64,000 nucleotides of DNA from Selaginella moellendorffii (GCF_000143415.4 NW_003314314.1:220291-284290); one strand, 5' to 3'; positions 47,147 through 58,356 are shown, numbered from the stretch's first letter. A program made the numbers and translations. The notes: generated by a model not told the origin, from the letters alone.

Positions 47147-50100
47147 TCACAGCGACAGAGCAAAGTTGACGTCCTCAGCTCCCAATCCTCCCGCGTCCTC
47201 CACTTTGATCCACGAACTTCCAGTCTTCCTGTACTGCGGGACCGCCAGCGAGAGCGTGAGTGGGCTTTGATCCTCACCTCCTCCAGGCAACGGAGCTCCG
47301 GCCTTCTTCTCCCGCTGCCTCGTCTCCAGCTTGTCGAAGAGCGAGAGAGGCTCCACCGAGGGAGCCAGCTCCAAGTCGAGTGCTCCCGCTCCTCCTCCCT
47401 GGCTCTCCCTCCATGGATCCAGCTCCCTGAGACCCGACGCCTGGCTGGCTGGAAAGAGCTCCTGCGTTTTATCCACCTCCGAGCCCAGGAGAAAGTTGTG
47501 GTACAGCGGTGACTCGCTGCCTTTGGCCTTAGAAGCTTTGGAGCTCTGAGCTTCGCTGGAATCCAGAGAGTCCGTGCTTGACTTCGAGCGATGTTTTCTT
47601 CGTCCTGGAGATCTCGACCGGGACCTGTAGCGTCTTCTAGCTGGAGAACTGGACCTGGAGCGTGATCGGGAGCGAGCGAGCCTACCGGACCTGCTTCTTT
47701 TGAGTCCTTCTCTTCTATCCCTCTCCCTCTCTCTGTCTCTATCCCGCCAGTCTCTTTCTCGATCTCTATCCCGTTCTCTGTCTCGATCTCGTTCCCGTCC
47801 CCGGTCTACGTCCCTGTAGCCTTTGTCCCGGTCTATGTCCCTGTAACCCTTGTCTCTCCGATCCCTCGCATCACGCTCTCTATCTCGGTCTCTAGGACGA
47901 TCGTGACGATCGGTCTCCTTATCACGATCCCGCTCGCGATCTTTTTTATCCTTATCCCATCGAGATTGGCCGCGTTTCTCTTTCTTGGAACTGGGAAGCT
48001 CCTCCAACGGTCTTGGTGAGCCACTCTAAATGACAATGATTAATAAAAGTGCAGCATTAAACGAGAAACAAGCACCTTTTCCGAGCGTTGCGCCTCTATT
48101 CGGTTCTCTTTTGCTTGAGCAGCTGGTTCCTGCAATGGCAGCTTCGGAGGTCTTGAGGACAAGTGTAAGGAGATACAAACCTTCTCAATGTCTAAGCCTG
48201 ACGATGCAACAGTTTCAAATCCTGGAGGCAGTTCATCCATCGGTCGCTTGATCGACGGTTGACTGGAAATCTCAGATTTCTGAGGCTTCGCATTTTTATT
48301 GTTTGGTTCCTCAATCACTGGATTACTCTTCGTCATTGTCGTTGGGGCGGCTTGCAGGGTGACAGCTTTTCTACCTTGAAAGACCCCCCAGAGGTACATT
48401 TTATTCCGCCAAACTGAAAGTAAACGTGAAACTATTAGACCTCTCGTAACAAAACAAAGCGGACCAAACTTACGATTAAAGGCTTCTGCAAGCCGAAGTG
48501 AAGGAATTATCAGCAGTTCTGCACCTTCCACAAAACTTTTCAAAACAAGATCTGATTTCACCATACGGTCCAAAAGTTGGTTGTATTGCGTTGGATAACT
48601 GGCAAATTTTCAGTTGTTAATGAATGACAAATTAAAAAAAACCCGACAAACCTTCCGTTGTCCACAGGAAAAAAATATAACGCGATATCCTGATCATTGG
48701 GGGGGTTGGTCAGGAACTTCTTCGGCCACGCAGAAGCTCGCTCGACTTCGTGAAGTTTTAACGGAGACGATAATAATTTCGACGCTTCCAAAACCTTGGG
48801 TGCTGCTTTGTCTGATGGATGAGCTTGTATACCGTCGTATGACGAAACACTCCCTTTGGCGGAAACCTCAAAGCTTCCGCTGTAAAATCGAACCATCAAT
48901 GATAATAGACCAGAACTTAAGAGGCATACCTCCACAAGACATTGGCTGTAGGCACAGCTGGTGAGGCTTCTGGTCGAATAGAAGGTGACGGTAGAATCTT
49001 AGTTCCCGTGGGCGTTGAGATGGAAGGGACTTCAGGAGTGGATTGCATGATCTGTCCCAAGATCGCCTTAACGTTGGCTTTCTCTAAACTTGGAGTAGTC
49101 TGTTTTGATGCACTGCCGATTCTCGCATTTGTATCATCGATACTCGGAGAAGGATCCTTTGACAAAGCTTTCACGGTGCAAGATTGAGCTGAATGACCGA
49201 TTTCCTTGCATTTATAGCATCGTGATGTGTTGTCACTTGACCATGGATCCGATACGGCGTTTTCAGCTAAAGGAGCTGGTTTCGCAATCTCTGCAGAAAC
49301 TATCAAGTCAAAACAATGGTATAACGTTAACAATCTTATTACCTTCTTTAAATTTCGACTCTCCGGCATTGTTGGGGACGGTAGGCACGACGGTAGGCCT
49401 CGGTGTGTCAGGCCGAGCTGCGAAAGATTCAATAAAATAAATGAGATGAACACGGTTAAATATTCTCCTAGCAATTACCATCTTTCACACTGGGATGCAC
49501 GGCCGCAGGTCTCGGTGTGTCAGGCCGAGCTGCAAAAGATTCAATAAAACAAATGAGATGAACACGGTTACATATTCTCCTAGCAATTACCATCTTTCAC
49601 ACTGGGATGCACGACCGCAGGTCTCGGTGTGTCAGGCCGAGCTGCAAAGACAGAATAAAACAAATGAGATGGGCACTGTTACATGGTCTCCGGGCAATTA
49701 CCATCTTTCACACTGGGAGGCACGACCGCAAGTCTCGGAGTGTCAGGCGGAGCTGGAAAGACAGAATAAAACAAATCAGATGAGCACTGGTGCATAGTCT
49801 CCGAGAAATTACCATCTTTCACACTGAGATGCAAGACCGCAGGCCTCGGCGCGTCAGGCAGAGCTGCAAAGACAAAATAAAACAAATGAGATGAGCACTG
49901 TTATAGTCTCCGAGCAATTACCATCTTTCACAATGGGATGCACGGCCGCAGGTCTCGGAGTGTCAGGCCAGGCTGAAAATCAAGTTAGTAACTTCGTCAC
50001 ATGTATATTGCTAGAAATTACCATCTTTTGCAGTGGAAACTCCGACTGTAGGTCTTGGTGTGTCAGGCCTGGCTGTAAATTCAAAAATTTTAGAACTGTT

Positions 50101-51380
50101 ATTGACTTCGAAGCTCCCACTTACTTACCATCTTTTGGTTTTAGAATTTTGGAGTCTCCATTTTTGTTTGCATCTGTCGCGGCTCTTGATGTATCCAGCC
50201 AAGACTTATTTTCTGCACGTTGCAAAACTCATTAAAGAGAAAATACACAAGTCAATCAAGAATACCTTCTTTAGATTTCACTAACTCCGCAACTGGTTTT
50301 GGTGATGTTTTTTCTCGTTGTTGAGCTATGAGTTGAGTTGGCCGTTCGCTAGCTTTTGGTCCCCTTTCAGATGGTGCTTTGCTGGTTCGCAAAAACGGAA
50401 GAGGAGGCTTCGCAATAGCTGGCATGGGCGATTTCCCTTTTAAAACGCCGAGTTTTCCCGGCTTGCGAGGTGGGAGAGGCTTAGCTTTTCCCACAGTTGG
50501 ACTTTTGATGGCCTTTTCACTGTCGGCATCGCCCGACTTCAGTTTTGAAGGCGTCAGCGCGTCAACTTGTGGCAGCTTTGATGAGGCACCTTGGGCAAGG
50601 TTGGGCTTTACACCATTCTCGCGACTTTTACACTTGCAAGATTCGCATAGCCACTCTCCCACGGGCATCTCTACAAGGGGTGTCTCCATACAGTATCTGA
50701 AAACACGACAACCCCATTATAAGCCATCAAAAACCAGGTGCCAGCTTACGTATGCTCCGCGCCTTCGCTGCAACTAGTGCACACGGCGAGCCTGTCCTCA
50801 TATCCGGCATCCCCGCATATGTCACAAACTTTAACCTGCAAAAACCCAATAAGAACACCAGAAATAAGGAAGAAAAGAAAAGACAACTCACATCCTCCAC
50901 ATCCGTTGCTTCGCTAGCTTTCTTAGTCGAAAGCTCTTCAGAGTTTTTTGCGTCGTCCACTGGTTCCCCTTCGTCCTTGGTAGCAGGAACATCCTCGTTT
51001 CCAGCCACAGTAGTAAGAACTTTCCTCCTTTTTCTCTTGGGAGAGCCAGGAGAAGCGATGGTCGATTCGTTCTCCTTCATAGTGCCCAAGGCCTGATCCT
51101 CCGCATCGCTTACCACTGGAGGAAATGCTCTGGAGTCCCAGGGGACATGGCTGCTTCCAGCCGATCCATCCCCTCCAAGTTCCTCCAATGGCTCCTCCCT
51201 GTTGGTCTCGTCGGGATTTCTCTTGTAGTTATCGTCTAAAAGTCTTCTTCGTTTAGATGGTTTTGAGCTCGTCAAGTTGGTCCCGGAAATCCTTTTGCTG
51301 ACCTCACTTTGCGAGACAAACACCTCTGGCGGCTCCAGCTTTGAGTCGCTATTCTCATCGGCTCGTGAGTTGTCGATCAT
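47147..51380 (-). CDS. AIPP2/PAIPP2-like PHD-finger protein with a tandem micro-exon array
   Basis: Sixteen exons are traceable. Exon 1 (50892-51380) starts MIDNSRADEN, with a KRRR cluster. The PHD finger spans exons 2-3 (50750-50835, 50266-50696): VCDICGDAGYEDRLAVCTSCSEG, then HTYC, ending WLCESCKC. Eight short exons follow (49343-50212, see separate entry). An exon of about 48930-49302 carries a CCHC knuckle CYKCKEIGHSAQSC. Next is the conserved AIPP2-family region: LWSGSFEV, DGIQAH, ASAWPKKF, IALYFFP, GAELLIIPS and MYLWGVFQGRK (48181-48879), ending near PPGFE. The last exon (47147-48025) is an Arg/Asp-rich then RS-rich tail. In Arabidopsis, AIPP2 and its paralogue read unmodified H3K4 and work with a BAH protein and the Pol II CTD phosphatase CPL2 to repress genes. 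Nuclear location is inferred. Confidence 0.88.
47700..47990 (-). repeat. Hexanucleotide-like Arg-Asp coding repeat
   Basis: Imperfect repeats of cgagat/cgggac encode alternating Arg-Asp/Glu runs (RDRERDRDRERD) in the last exon, followed by RSRSRSRSSSP. This is typical of RD/RS domains of splicing-associated proteins. Confidence 0.8.
49343..50212 (-). repeat. Tandem array of phase-1 symmetric micro-exons (exon plus intron units)
   Basis: On the minus strand the exons are 50129-50212 (84 bp), then six of exactly 51 bp (50022-50072, 49922-49972, 49813-49863, 49702-49752, 49591-49641, 49479-49529), then 49343-49417 (75 bp). Each has a GT donor (mostly GTAATT) and an AG acceptor. Introns are 49-61 bp and are themselves similar, so the duplicated unit is exon plus intron, 100-112 bp. 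Each 51-bp exon encodes a variant of RPDTPRPAAVHPSVKD. Exons at 49479 and 49591 are almost identical including introns, showing recent duplication. Confidence 0.9.
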
Positions 51381-51885
51381 ATGAATGAAAAAACGATTTT
51401 CTTCCGAAATATCCCCTTACCCTGCAGCAAAACAACGTAAATCATCCGGAAAGATCTCAAACGCTCAACGCATCGATCGATCGATGCATCCAGAGGAGAA
51501 ACACCAATTCCTCCATCGACTGACCTGATTCTCAGCTCCTCGCCCTTGCCCGCCGCTGGCGGCAGCTACTGGCGCCGCGCACCCGTCCACATTCGCGAAT
51601 TCGGCGATGCCCTAGCGCTCCCTCTCTTGCTGCGCCGCTGCCTGTCCAATCGTTTCCGCCAGTTTTCGGCGCAGCGCGCGAGGATCTGGCGCAACGCGGC
51701 CGTGGATGGATTGATCGCGCGCTCCTCTCTCCGCCTCTTCGTCAAGCGCCTTAGGGATCGTCGACGACACAAATGCACTGAAACCCTCTATTTATTAAAA
51801 GGGTTTAGCCCTAGCCTGGTATATTCCTCGAGGCTCATTGTAGCATATTCCGTCAGTCAGTCCTACCAAAAAACCAAAACGTTTC
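51381..51885. other. Upstream region of the AIPP2-like gene
   Basis: GC-rich in the middle, with overlapping frames on both strands (51546-51902 +, 51566-51778 -) that look like composition effects. Probably the 5' leader and promoter of the AIPP2-like gene, adjoining the 3' end of the SERINC gene. A palindromic gatcgatcgatc run lies near 51475. Confidence 0.5.
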
Positions 51886-53710
51886 TCACGAGAATTGCCT
51901 GATATTCGAGACAACAGATGATACCATCGTCCAAACTGCAAGGAAAAAAAATAAAAGAAGAGAAGTTTAGCTTCTTTTGTTCTTCGTTTTTTTCTTTTTT
52001 TTTTTTTGAGCTTACTATACACTCCAGCGGCGAGCCATTCGTTTGTGATCTTCACCCACACGCTCGCCCAACCAACGTCGATGCTCCATCTGCGAAAGAG
52101 TTTTTAGTTTGGAGAGATTCACGACGTAACTTACTTGAGCATTGTTTGATGAAGGTTCCAGCCGACGAAGAGCATGGCGAAGTACATCGATCCCACTGCA
52201 AAGACGAAGTGGAAGAACCCGTAGCTGTATGGAACTCGCTTGATCTCTTGGTTTTCGGGATCGGGGGTCGGGTTTGCTGGCTGTTATTACAAAAACAAGT
52301 GAAAGAAGTCCGTGATTGAACTTTCTTACCACAAAGGGATTGGAGTCGGCTCCTGTAGAAAATGTGGCGAAAACAATGGCGACGAGACCCATGAAGAAGC
52401 TCTGGGGGAGTAAAAGAGTGTGGTTTAGTCAGCGGAGAATAGCTTTAAACGTTTTTCTCATTACCAGCACAGTTAGAAGGTCCGCTTTCCCGGTTTGTCT
52501 CGGCCTTGTGTTGCACACTTCGGATCGCGGCTCGCTAAGTTTGCACTAAGTTAGTTCTCTATCTCCTTTAATTTCTTGTTACCTCATAATGGCCGACCAG
52601 CACAGAAAAACAATGTATAGAGATATAAGGCCAGAAGTCATGAGCCCAGCGCTAACCTGCATACAAAATCACGTAACTTGCGAAGTTAGTTTTTCCTACT
52701 TTTCACTTAACCGAAAACTTACTTTCGGGTGAAGAGAGATGAGCGTCATTGCTAGCAGCAAGACTAAAGTCCAGGAAATGAAGAAGATGTTGAGGCTGCA
52801 CGATGGCTTGGGCGCAAACCAAACGTACATAATCACCAATCCAATAAGGCAGAAAACGTACGAAAGTGTAGTCACTATCAGCATTGGAAGAAAACTGGGA
52901 AAACGTAGACAAAGATGTCAAGTAACAATCAGCTTTCCGTGAAAGAAAACCATGACTTTACCAGCGCCGAGAATTTTCGGGAGCAAGCCACTTTTCGTTC
53001 CACCAGTAAGCGAAATTCACTATGCTGAAAAGTTGTATGACGAGAAAAACTCTACACGCAGACAAAAACTTGATCAGATCACGAGGTACTTCTCGTTTGG
53101 AACACATGAGAAAGAGGCTTACCCAGCACCGAATCTCGCAATTTCGCCTGGAAAAAAAGAAACCTCTGTCACTCAAGGACGTGCATGATTCACGAAGCTT
53201 ACCATATACTTTGATGATGGCTGGTGGAACGAAGAAAGGCAATATCATCAGCAAAATCCACAAGAGAAATTTCAAGGGCCACCACCCACAGTGCCACCCA
53301 TCTCTCAGACCTCCAATTCTCGAAGTTCCTACTGTTGTGACGAACATGATCGCAAAAAACACCTGGTTGCAAAGAAACTTTTAAGGAACAAAGTAAGTTT
53401 TCAGCTATGGATAATTCAAGGATACGAAGCAGCCAAAACTTAGGCGAAGAACACCTTCCGAGGCCAAGCAAGTGTGGACTCCATAGCAGCCTTGAAAATC
53501 TGCCAGGAGAAAAGATGAGAAGCTCCTCATCGATCGATCAAAAGATCTTAAAAAAAGACTTTACTTACGCCGCAGTGTCCTGAATGCCTCTCTACTGTAG
53601 TCCCGGACGACCCACGCGATCAGATTTGTGAAAAGGAAGATGATCGCATAGATATATCGCGTGGGCATTTGGTTCGCTCCAGCGCACGAGCAGCAAAAAC
53701 ACCATGCCAT
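51886..53710 (-). CDS. Serine incorporator (SERINC/TMS1) family membrane protein
   Basis: The gene has about ten exons. The start MAWCFCCSCAGANQMPTRY fits the Cys-rich N-terminus of the family. Later exons give GCYGVHTCLASEGVLRLS, VFFAIMFVTTVGTSRIGGLR, WHCGWWPLKFLLWILLMI, VFLVIQLFSIVNFAYWWNEK, and the last exons WVKITNEWLAAGVYIWT and VVSNIRQFS, then stop. Multiple hydrophobic segments (family usually 9-11) place it in endomembranes or the plasma membrane. Family members were named for a proposed role in serine incorporation into lipids; lipid scramblase activity is reported for animal members. The start at 53710 is chosen because the Cys-rich leader is conserved in the family. Its 5' end faces RNASEH2A. 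Confidence 0.9.
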
Positions 53711-54149
53711 TGTTCTTGGAAGTGGAAAATAGCGAACAGGACCAAAAAAAATTCCCCTACAAACAATGAAAAATCCTTCCCGAAGATCAAAGGCATGCCA
53801 TGCAGCAGCTCACCAATTCGAGAATGTGGAGCTCCGCGCCGAATTCTCACCTCGCTCGATCGATTGTCACTCGCCCCGAAATATTCTCGAGCGCAATGGC
53901 CGATCGATCGCGCCGCGGCGGTAGCAATGCAGCGCCATCGCCTGATCGATCGATATCGAAACGCGCCGCCAAGCCTGCGCGAGCGCCTCCTCGCCCCGCC
54001 ACGCCAAACAAGAAAGAAGCTAGACGACCAAGTAGTCCGTCCCATTAACGTTTTCCATCCAGCAAATAAACGATTCCCTGGTAGTAGGGAGGTATATTCC
54101 TCGTTATGGGTTTTGGCGCGAAGTTTGAATTTCTCATTCTCTAGGGTTT
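53711..54149. promoter_or_regulatory. Divergent intergenic region between SERINC and RNASEH2A
   Basis: Start codons of the two divergent genes are 439 bp apart, so promoters must share this interval. It contains several cgatcgatcg-type palindromes (about 53858-53955). Frames across it (53620-54045 -, 53669-54346 +) have no recognisable content. Confidence 0.5.
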
Positions 54150-55417
54150 ATGGCGGCGGCGTGGTGCTCCACGCCGTGCGCCATGGGGATCGACGAGGCC
54201 GGGCGCGGCCCAGTTCTAGGTTTGTGCCAATCTTTCCTACTAGCGCTATGAATCGATCGAAATGCCGGCGATCGTTTGGTTCTCTTCGACAGGGCCGATG
54301 GTCTATGGATGTGCTTACTGCGCTGTGGCGTACAAGGAGGAGCTAGCGAGCTTGAAATTCGCAGGTATGAGGTCTGGATTCTAGTTTCTCGCGCGATGGA
54401 GGTTGAGATTTTTCGTTTTTGGGTTTGCTTGGTGGTCAGATTCCAAGATATTGACAGAGGGAAAACGAGAAAGGCTTTTCGAGAGCTTGAAGGAGGACCC
54501 ATCGATGGGTTGGGCCGTGGACGTCATTGATCCGCGGGACCTATCAGCTCAAATGCTACGCAGGCAACGCGCTCTCATACGACTTTCTTGAATTTCTTTT
54601 TTAATTTTTTTCCTTTGGTTGCTCCAGAGTAAAACGAAGCCTGAACGACATATCCTATGACTCAGCCATTGGTCTCATCAAGCTTGTTCTTTCCAGAGGC
54701 GTGCTACTTTCCGAGGTCATCCTTTCTTTCCCGAAAAAATCATACACTAACTTGCGAGATGCTTGAAAAAGGTCTATGTCGACACGGTTGGAGATGCCGA
54801 AAAATATCAAGCGAGGCTTTCCGAGCTTTTCCCGCACATAAAGTTCACAGTGGCTAAGAAGGCCGACAGCTTGTTTCCAATCGTGAGTGCCGCTAGCATC
54901 GCTGCGAAGGTACATACAAATCTAGTAGCTGTGTCCAATGTTTTTCTAAGTTTTTTTGTTTGCTTGAAGGTGACAAGAGACCAAGCGCTGAAGTCATGGG
55001 TGATGGATGAGGCCGGCTGCGCGATATCAAGAAACTTTGGTTCCGGCTATCCAGGAGGTACTAGTTTTCTTGACTGAGCGATATAAATACTTTTTGATTT
55101 TTTCCAGATCCTGAGACGAAGGCTTGGCTGGAGCAGCATATGGATGATGTATTTGGATTTCCATCGCTCGTGAGATTTAGCTGGGCCACCTGCAAGCCTC
55201 TCATCGCGGAAGGCGGTGTCCATGTTTACTGGTAAGAAACAAGCAGCCAAGCTATTTCCGAATTCTAAATTCTCGTTTGACATCTAGGGAGGCTGACGAA
55301 GACGATGACACCGCACTTGTGAAAAAGTCTCGATCTGCGCAAACGGAGTCGAGTGGAGCCCTGAGGCATTCCTTTTTCAGGTCAAGGCAGCTACAGCAAG
55401 TTACTACACGTCTTTAA
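54150..55417 (+). CDS. RNASEH2A: Ribonuclease H2 subunit A (catalytic)
   Basis: Type 2 RNase H that cleaves RNA in RNA/DNA hybrids and single ribonucleotides in DNA. Eight exons: 54150-54219, 54293-54364, 54440-54563, 54628-54715, 54772-54909, 54970-55057, 55108-55231, 55288-55417. Exon 1 carries the [12 protein letters not shown] active-site motif. Further conserved parts are [27 protein letters not shown] (third acidic residue) and [16 protein letters not shown], with [13 protein letters not shown] near the end. The tail [10 protein letters not shown] resembles plant homologues and supports the stop at 55415-55417. The intron after exon 3 begins GC instead of GT. Family length is about 300 residues, matched here. 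In the cell it acts with subunits B and C in the nucleus. Confidence 0.93.
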
Positions 55418-55620
55418 GAGCGAGCGAGGTACGCGTTTTTCTCCAAGCTTTCAAAAGAAAGTTACTGTCACTCTGATACTGCAGGCCACCTACAGCAGCA
55501 GTAGTCACGTAAAACTTGCAAAGGAGTTTGAAAACTTGGCTTCCAAGTGTACCAACATCACTTCCAAGCCAAGGAAGAGAGCTCCAGAAAAAAAAAGTAA
55601 GACAGGCTCTCTCTTTCGAT

Positions 55621-55959
55621 CTAATTCTTCTTGGTGGCTCTCTTCATTCTCGACGAAATCACTGCTCGCAGGATCTTCACGTACCTCCTCAGCCTCTTTC
55701 GAAGCGCAAACCGGGTGCTGCTCTTGCCTCTCTGGTTTTCCTCCTTGCGAACAAAGCGGTAGCTCTTCAAGTACGATCCCCTGGAGACAAATCCCTGCGA
55801 CTCCCAAGAGAACTCATCGCTATCCTCTTCGTCCTCTCGATCACTACTGCCGCGACTGCCATTGCCGCGATCACAGCTACTGGAACTGGAACTCATTCCC
55901 GAAAGAACACCGGAGCGATGCTTGGCTCCACGAATGCCATAGCAGATTGGGGTCATCAT
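55621..55959 (-). CDS. Small hypothetical protein, acidic then basic
   Basis: A 112-residue frame starts MMTPICYGIRGAKHRSG. It has a Ser/Gly run, an acidic stretch (DREDEEDSDEFSWES), then SRGSYLKSYRFVRKE and a basic helical C-terminus (ALRKRLRRYVKILRAV). The segregation of charge and lack of repeats look protein-like. It lies tail to tail with RNASEH2A, upstream of nothing else on its strand, and 193 bp beyond the SCR stop. The frame is open upstream to 56064, so the start could be different. The plus strand is also open here (55536-56210), which weakens the call. I do not recognise the family. Confidence 0.5.
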   Translation of the reverse strand: MMTPICYGIRGAKHRSGVLSGMSSSSSSCDRGNGSRGSSDREDEEDSDEFSWESQGFVSRGSYLKSYRFVRKEENQRGKSSTRFALRKRLRRYVKILRAVISSRMKRATKKN

Positions 55960-56151
55960 CTCCACAGCTTCGAAAAGAAATAAAACCCCCGGCAAGAAAA
56001 ATAAAACGCCTCCCTGTTCTTGCTTCCAAGCTCGAAACTTTTTTAAATGGTACGAATATTCCACCTGTGACCGGTCCAGAGCTCGAGTCTTGTCTCCAAA
56101 ACTTTCCTGCCGCCATGAAGCGACCGTTGGTTGGTTCTTTTCTTTCGCGCT

Positions 56152-58356
56152 TTACGAGGAGCTCCACGCCGAGGCCGTCAAGAGGCACATGTCCTTCCAG
56201 GCGAGCTTGAGAAGCTCGCCATCCTCGACAAGCGCGAATCCTTCGCACGGGAACATCCCCAAAAGCAAGCTCGCCTGCGCGGACGCATTTCCCCCGAGCG
56301 CCACCGCTCGAAAGCCCGCTCGCTGGAACTCCTCCCTCCAGCTCCCAAACTTCTCCTCGCCAGTCCGGGCCGGCCCCCCAACAGCCAGGATGTTCTTGAT
56401 CTCGCACGAGAGTAGCTGCTGCTCCACGACGTGCCGCTCGGTGTTGTCCTCGGGCAGGCTCGCCCCCAGCGAGTCGAAGAGCGCCGAATAGTAGTGTAGC
56501 GCCTCCACGAACCGGTGTAGAAACGAGCCCGAGTGGCTCAAGTCCTGCTCCACCGTGGTGATGATCTTGGGCCGGAGCTGGCGGAGGAGCGCCAGAGCTT
56601 TCACGTCGGAGCCAGTGATGTCGTAGAGCGAGTGGTGGAGGCAGTGCACGGCCAGAGCTTCGTTCCTCCGGACCCCCAGCTTGAGAGGATCCAAGTTCCC
56701 GATCTTGTCAGCCACGCCGTGGAACTCGAACGGGAGTCCCAGCGACGCTGCGAACTCGGACAGCCTCTTCCCAGTTTGCTCTAGAGTGTCCGAGCACGCT
56801 CCAAGGCCTGTGAGCCGGACTCTCGGCGGACCCCGGGGCCTGGAAGCGAGGATGTGGAACAGAGCCGGCCACTGTAGCCCCTGCATCACGTCCAAGTCGA
56901 GGATATGGACGCTGTCTTCCCCATCGAGAGCCTCGAGGATGGCCTGGTTTGCTGTGAAGTGCGAGAATTTCACCAGCGGGCAGAGCGAGTTGAACACCTG
57001 GAACGCTGCGATGGTGTTCTTGCTCGAGACTTTGTGCATCTCCGGAATGAGAGGCGCATACACTCCCAGGCACGAGTTCACCATCCGGGCGTTCATGGCT
57101 TCCGAGAAGTAGGCCGCCATCCTCTCCACCGAGTTCCCATACGGCGACGTGAGCTCGCTAAGTTGCGGGAGGAGAGCGTTGGCCTCTTCGAAGTTGTCCG
57201 CCGAGACCGCCTCGGCGCACTGCAGCAGAAGAGCCAGGAGCTGCAAGCCTTCGTCGTCCGAGGTAGCAGCAGCAGTGCTACTGCTCGGAGCCGCGACTGT
57301 TGGCGCAGGCGGCTTGATGACATTCCCTTGATCCTGTAAATTCCTATGAAGCTCGAACTGGTTGGCAGCAGCAGCAGCTGAGAAGTTTGTGTTCTCGGAC
57401 GGTGAAGACGAGGATGAGTCGAGAGAAAGCTTCAGAACGTCTGGCCTGAGAGCGTCTGTTGTCTGGATGTGAGCAGCACCAACCGACGATGAGGACGAGG
57501 TGAGCATCGAAATCTCCATGCTGCTGTTGTTTAACACCGAGGTGGATGGCTTGTCCAGGCCGTAGAGTTTCGACTTGATGACGCTCCCGACGTGAGGATT
57601 GCAGTGGGAGAGGTTCTCCAGGAGGAGCTGCATGATGTGTTCGATGGAAACTCCAGGCATGGTGTGGAGGAGATCGTTGGCTATCGAGTCGAGCCAGGCT
57701 GCAACAGAGCTTTGATCCATGCTTTGCACGTCTGCTGCTATGAGTGAGTTCTCGGACTGATGCTGCGGTTGTTGCCGAAGCTCCAGCGGCTCAGTGTTGG
57801 TGGTGCTGTTTTTCATCGTCCAGGGAGGACTAGAATTCCTGCTCGAGTCCTCCGCAAGGCCGGGAATTGGGGCCGACGTCGACGATGCAAAGAGAGAGCC
57901 ACTCAAACTCCGGAGAGGTGGAAAGCTCGAAAATTCCCAGCATGCTTCAGTACTATTGCCTTGCTGAAATCCCAATCCGGGACTTGCGAGCCACTTCATG
58001 GCAGTTGGAGATGGAGAGGCCATCAGACTGTCGCATAATCCCTTGGGACTTCCACTGGGTGTCCATCTCGGCGAACTCCCAAAGTCGAAGACGGATTGAG
58101 GCCCAACTTGTGCCAGAGGTGACTTCATCCTGCTGTTCAGCATACTTCTCGACTCACCTTCGATCAAACTCGCTGTGCTGCAACTGTATAGAGACTTGTC
58201 CGAGCTCACGTCCTGAGCCTCCGATTCCTCTTCCTCTTCTCCCTGTGGTGCAGACTCTCCATTATCTCCAAAGCCGTCATCCAAAACCTCTATGGGTTCC
58301 TCTCCGTGATCGATTCTGCTAGATTGAACTGCTTGTGCCGGTACGTATCCCACCAT
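56152..58356 (-). CDS. SCR: SCARECROW-type GRAS transcription factor
   Basis: One uninterrupted exon of 734 codons. The N-terminal half is Ser/Gln-rich and includes the SCR-type segment [20 protein letters not shown]. The GRAS domain starts at about residue 375: [20 protein letters not shown] (LHRI), [30 protein letters not shown] (VHIID; Leu for one Ile), [14 protein letters not shown], the PFYRE-region and ending [14 protein letters not shown] (SAW). Sequence agreement with angiosperm SCR is strong across [16 protein letters not shown] and [21 protein letters not shown]. In seed plants SCR works with SHORT-ROOT in endodermis formation; the role in this plant is unknown. The ATG at 58356 is preferred, since the frame further up has no ATG before a stop. 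AtSCR has an intron, absent here. Confidence 0.95.
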   Translation of the reverse strand: MVGYVPAQAVQSSRIDHGEEPIEVLDDGFGDNGESAPQGEEEEESEAQDVSSDKSLYSCSTASLIEGESRSMLNSRMKSPLAQVGPQSVFDFGSSPRWTPSGSPKGLCDSLMASPSPTAMKWLASPGLGFQQGNSTEACWEFSSFPPLRSLSGSLFASSTSAPIPGLAEDSSRNSSPPWTMKNSTTNTEPLELRQQPQHQSENSLIAADVQSMDQSSVAAWLDSIANDLLHTMPGVSIEHIMQLLLENLSHCNPHVGSVIKSKLYGLDKPSTSVLNNSSMEISMLTSSSSSVGAAHIQTTDALRPDVLKLSLDSSSSSPSENTNFSAAAAANQFELHRNLQDQGNVIKPPAPTVAAPSSSTAAATSDDEGLQLLALLLQCAEAVSADNFEEANALLPQLSELTSPYGNSVERMAAYFSEAMNARMVNSCLGVYAPLIPEMHKVSSKNTIAAFQVFNSLCPLVKFSHFTANQAILEALDGEDSVHILDLDVMQGLQWPALFHILASRPRGPPRVRLTGLGACSDTLEQTGKRLSEFAASLGLPFEFHGVADKIGNLDPLKLGVRRNEALAVHCLHHSLYDITGSDVKALALLRQLRPKIITTVEQDLSHSGSFLHRFVEALHYYSALFDSLGASLPEDNTERHVVEQQLLSCEIKNILAVGGPARTGEEKFGSWREEFQRAGFRAVALGGNASAQASLLLGMFPCEGFALVEDGELLKLAWKDMCLLTASAWSSS

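Noticed and set aside
49343-50212. CRISPR-like array
   Set aside because: Regular direct repeats with similar spacing resemble an array, but the 'spacers' are homologous to each other, each unit has splice signals, and the frame matches a eukaryotic gene.
51546-51902. 118-residue frame upstream of the AIPP2-like gene
   Set aside because: It overlaps the opposite-strand leader and the SERINC stop region, is Arg-rich from GC content, and has no recognisable domain.
55536-56210. 224-residue plus-strand frame after RNASEH2A
   Set aside because: It overlaps the end of the SCR coding region and a more protein-like minus frame. Ser/Arg/Cys-rich composition suggests an antisense frame. The RNASEH2A tail already ends at 55417, consistent with homologues.
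56533-57339. Plus-strand frames of 83-144 residues inside SCR
   Set aside because: Antisense shadows of the GC-rich SCR coding sequence.
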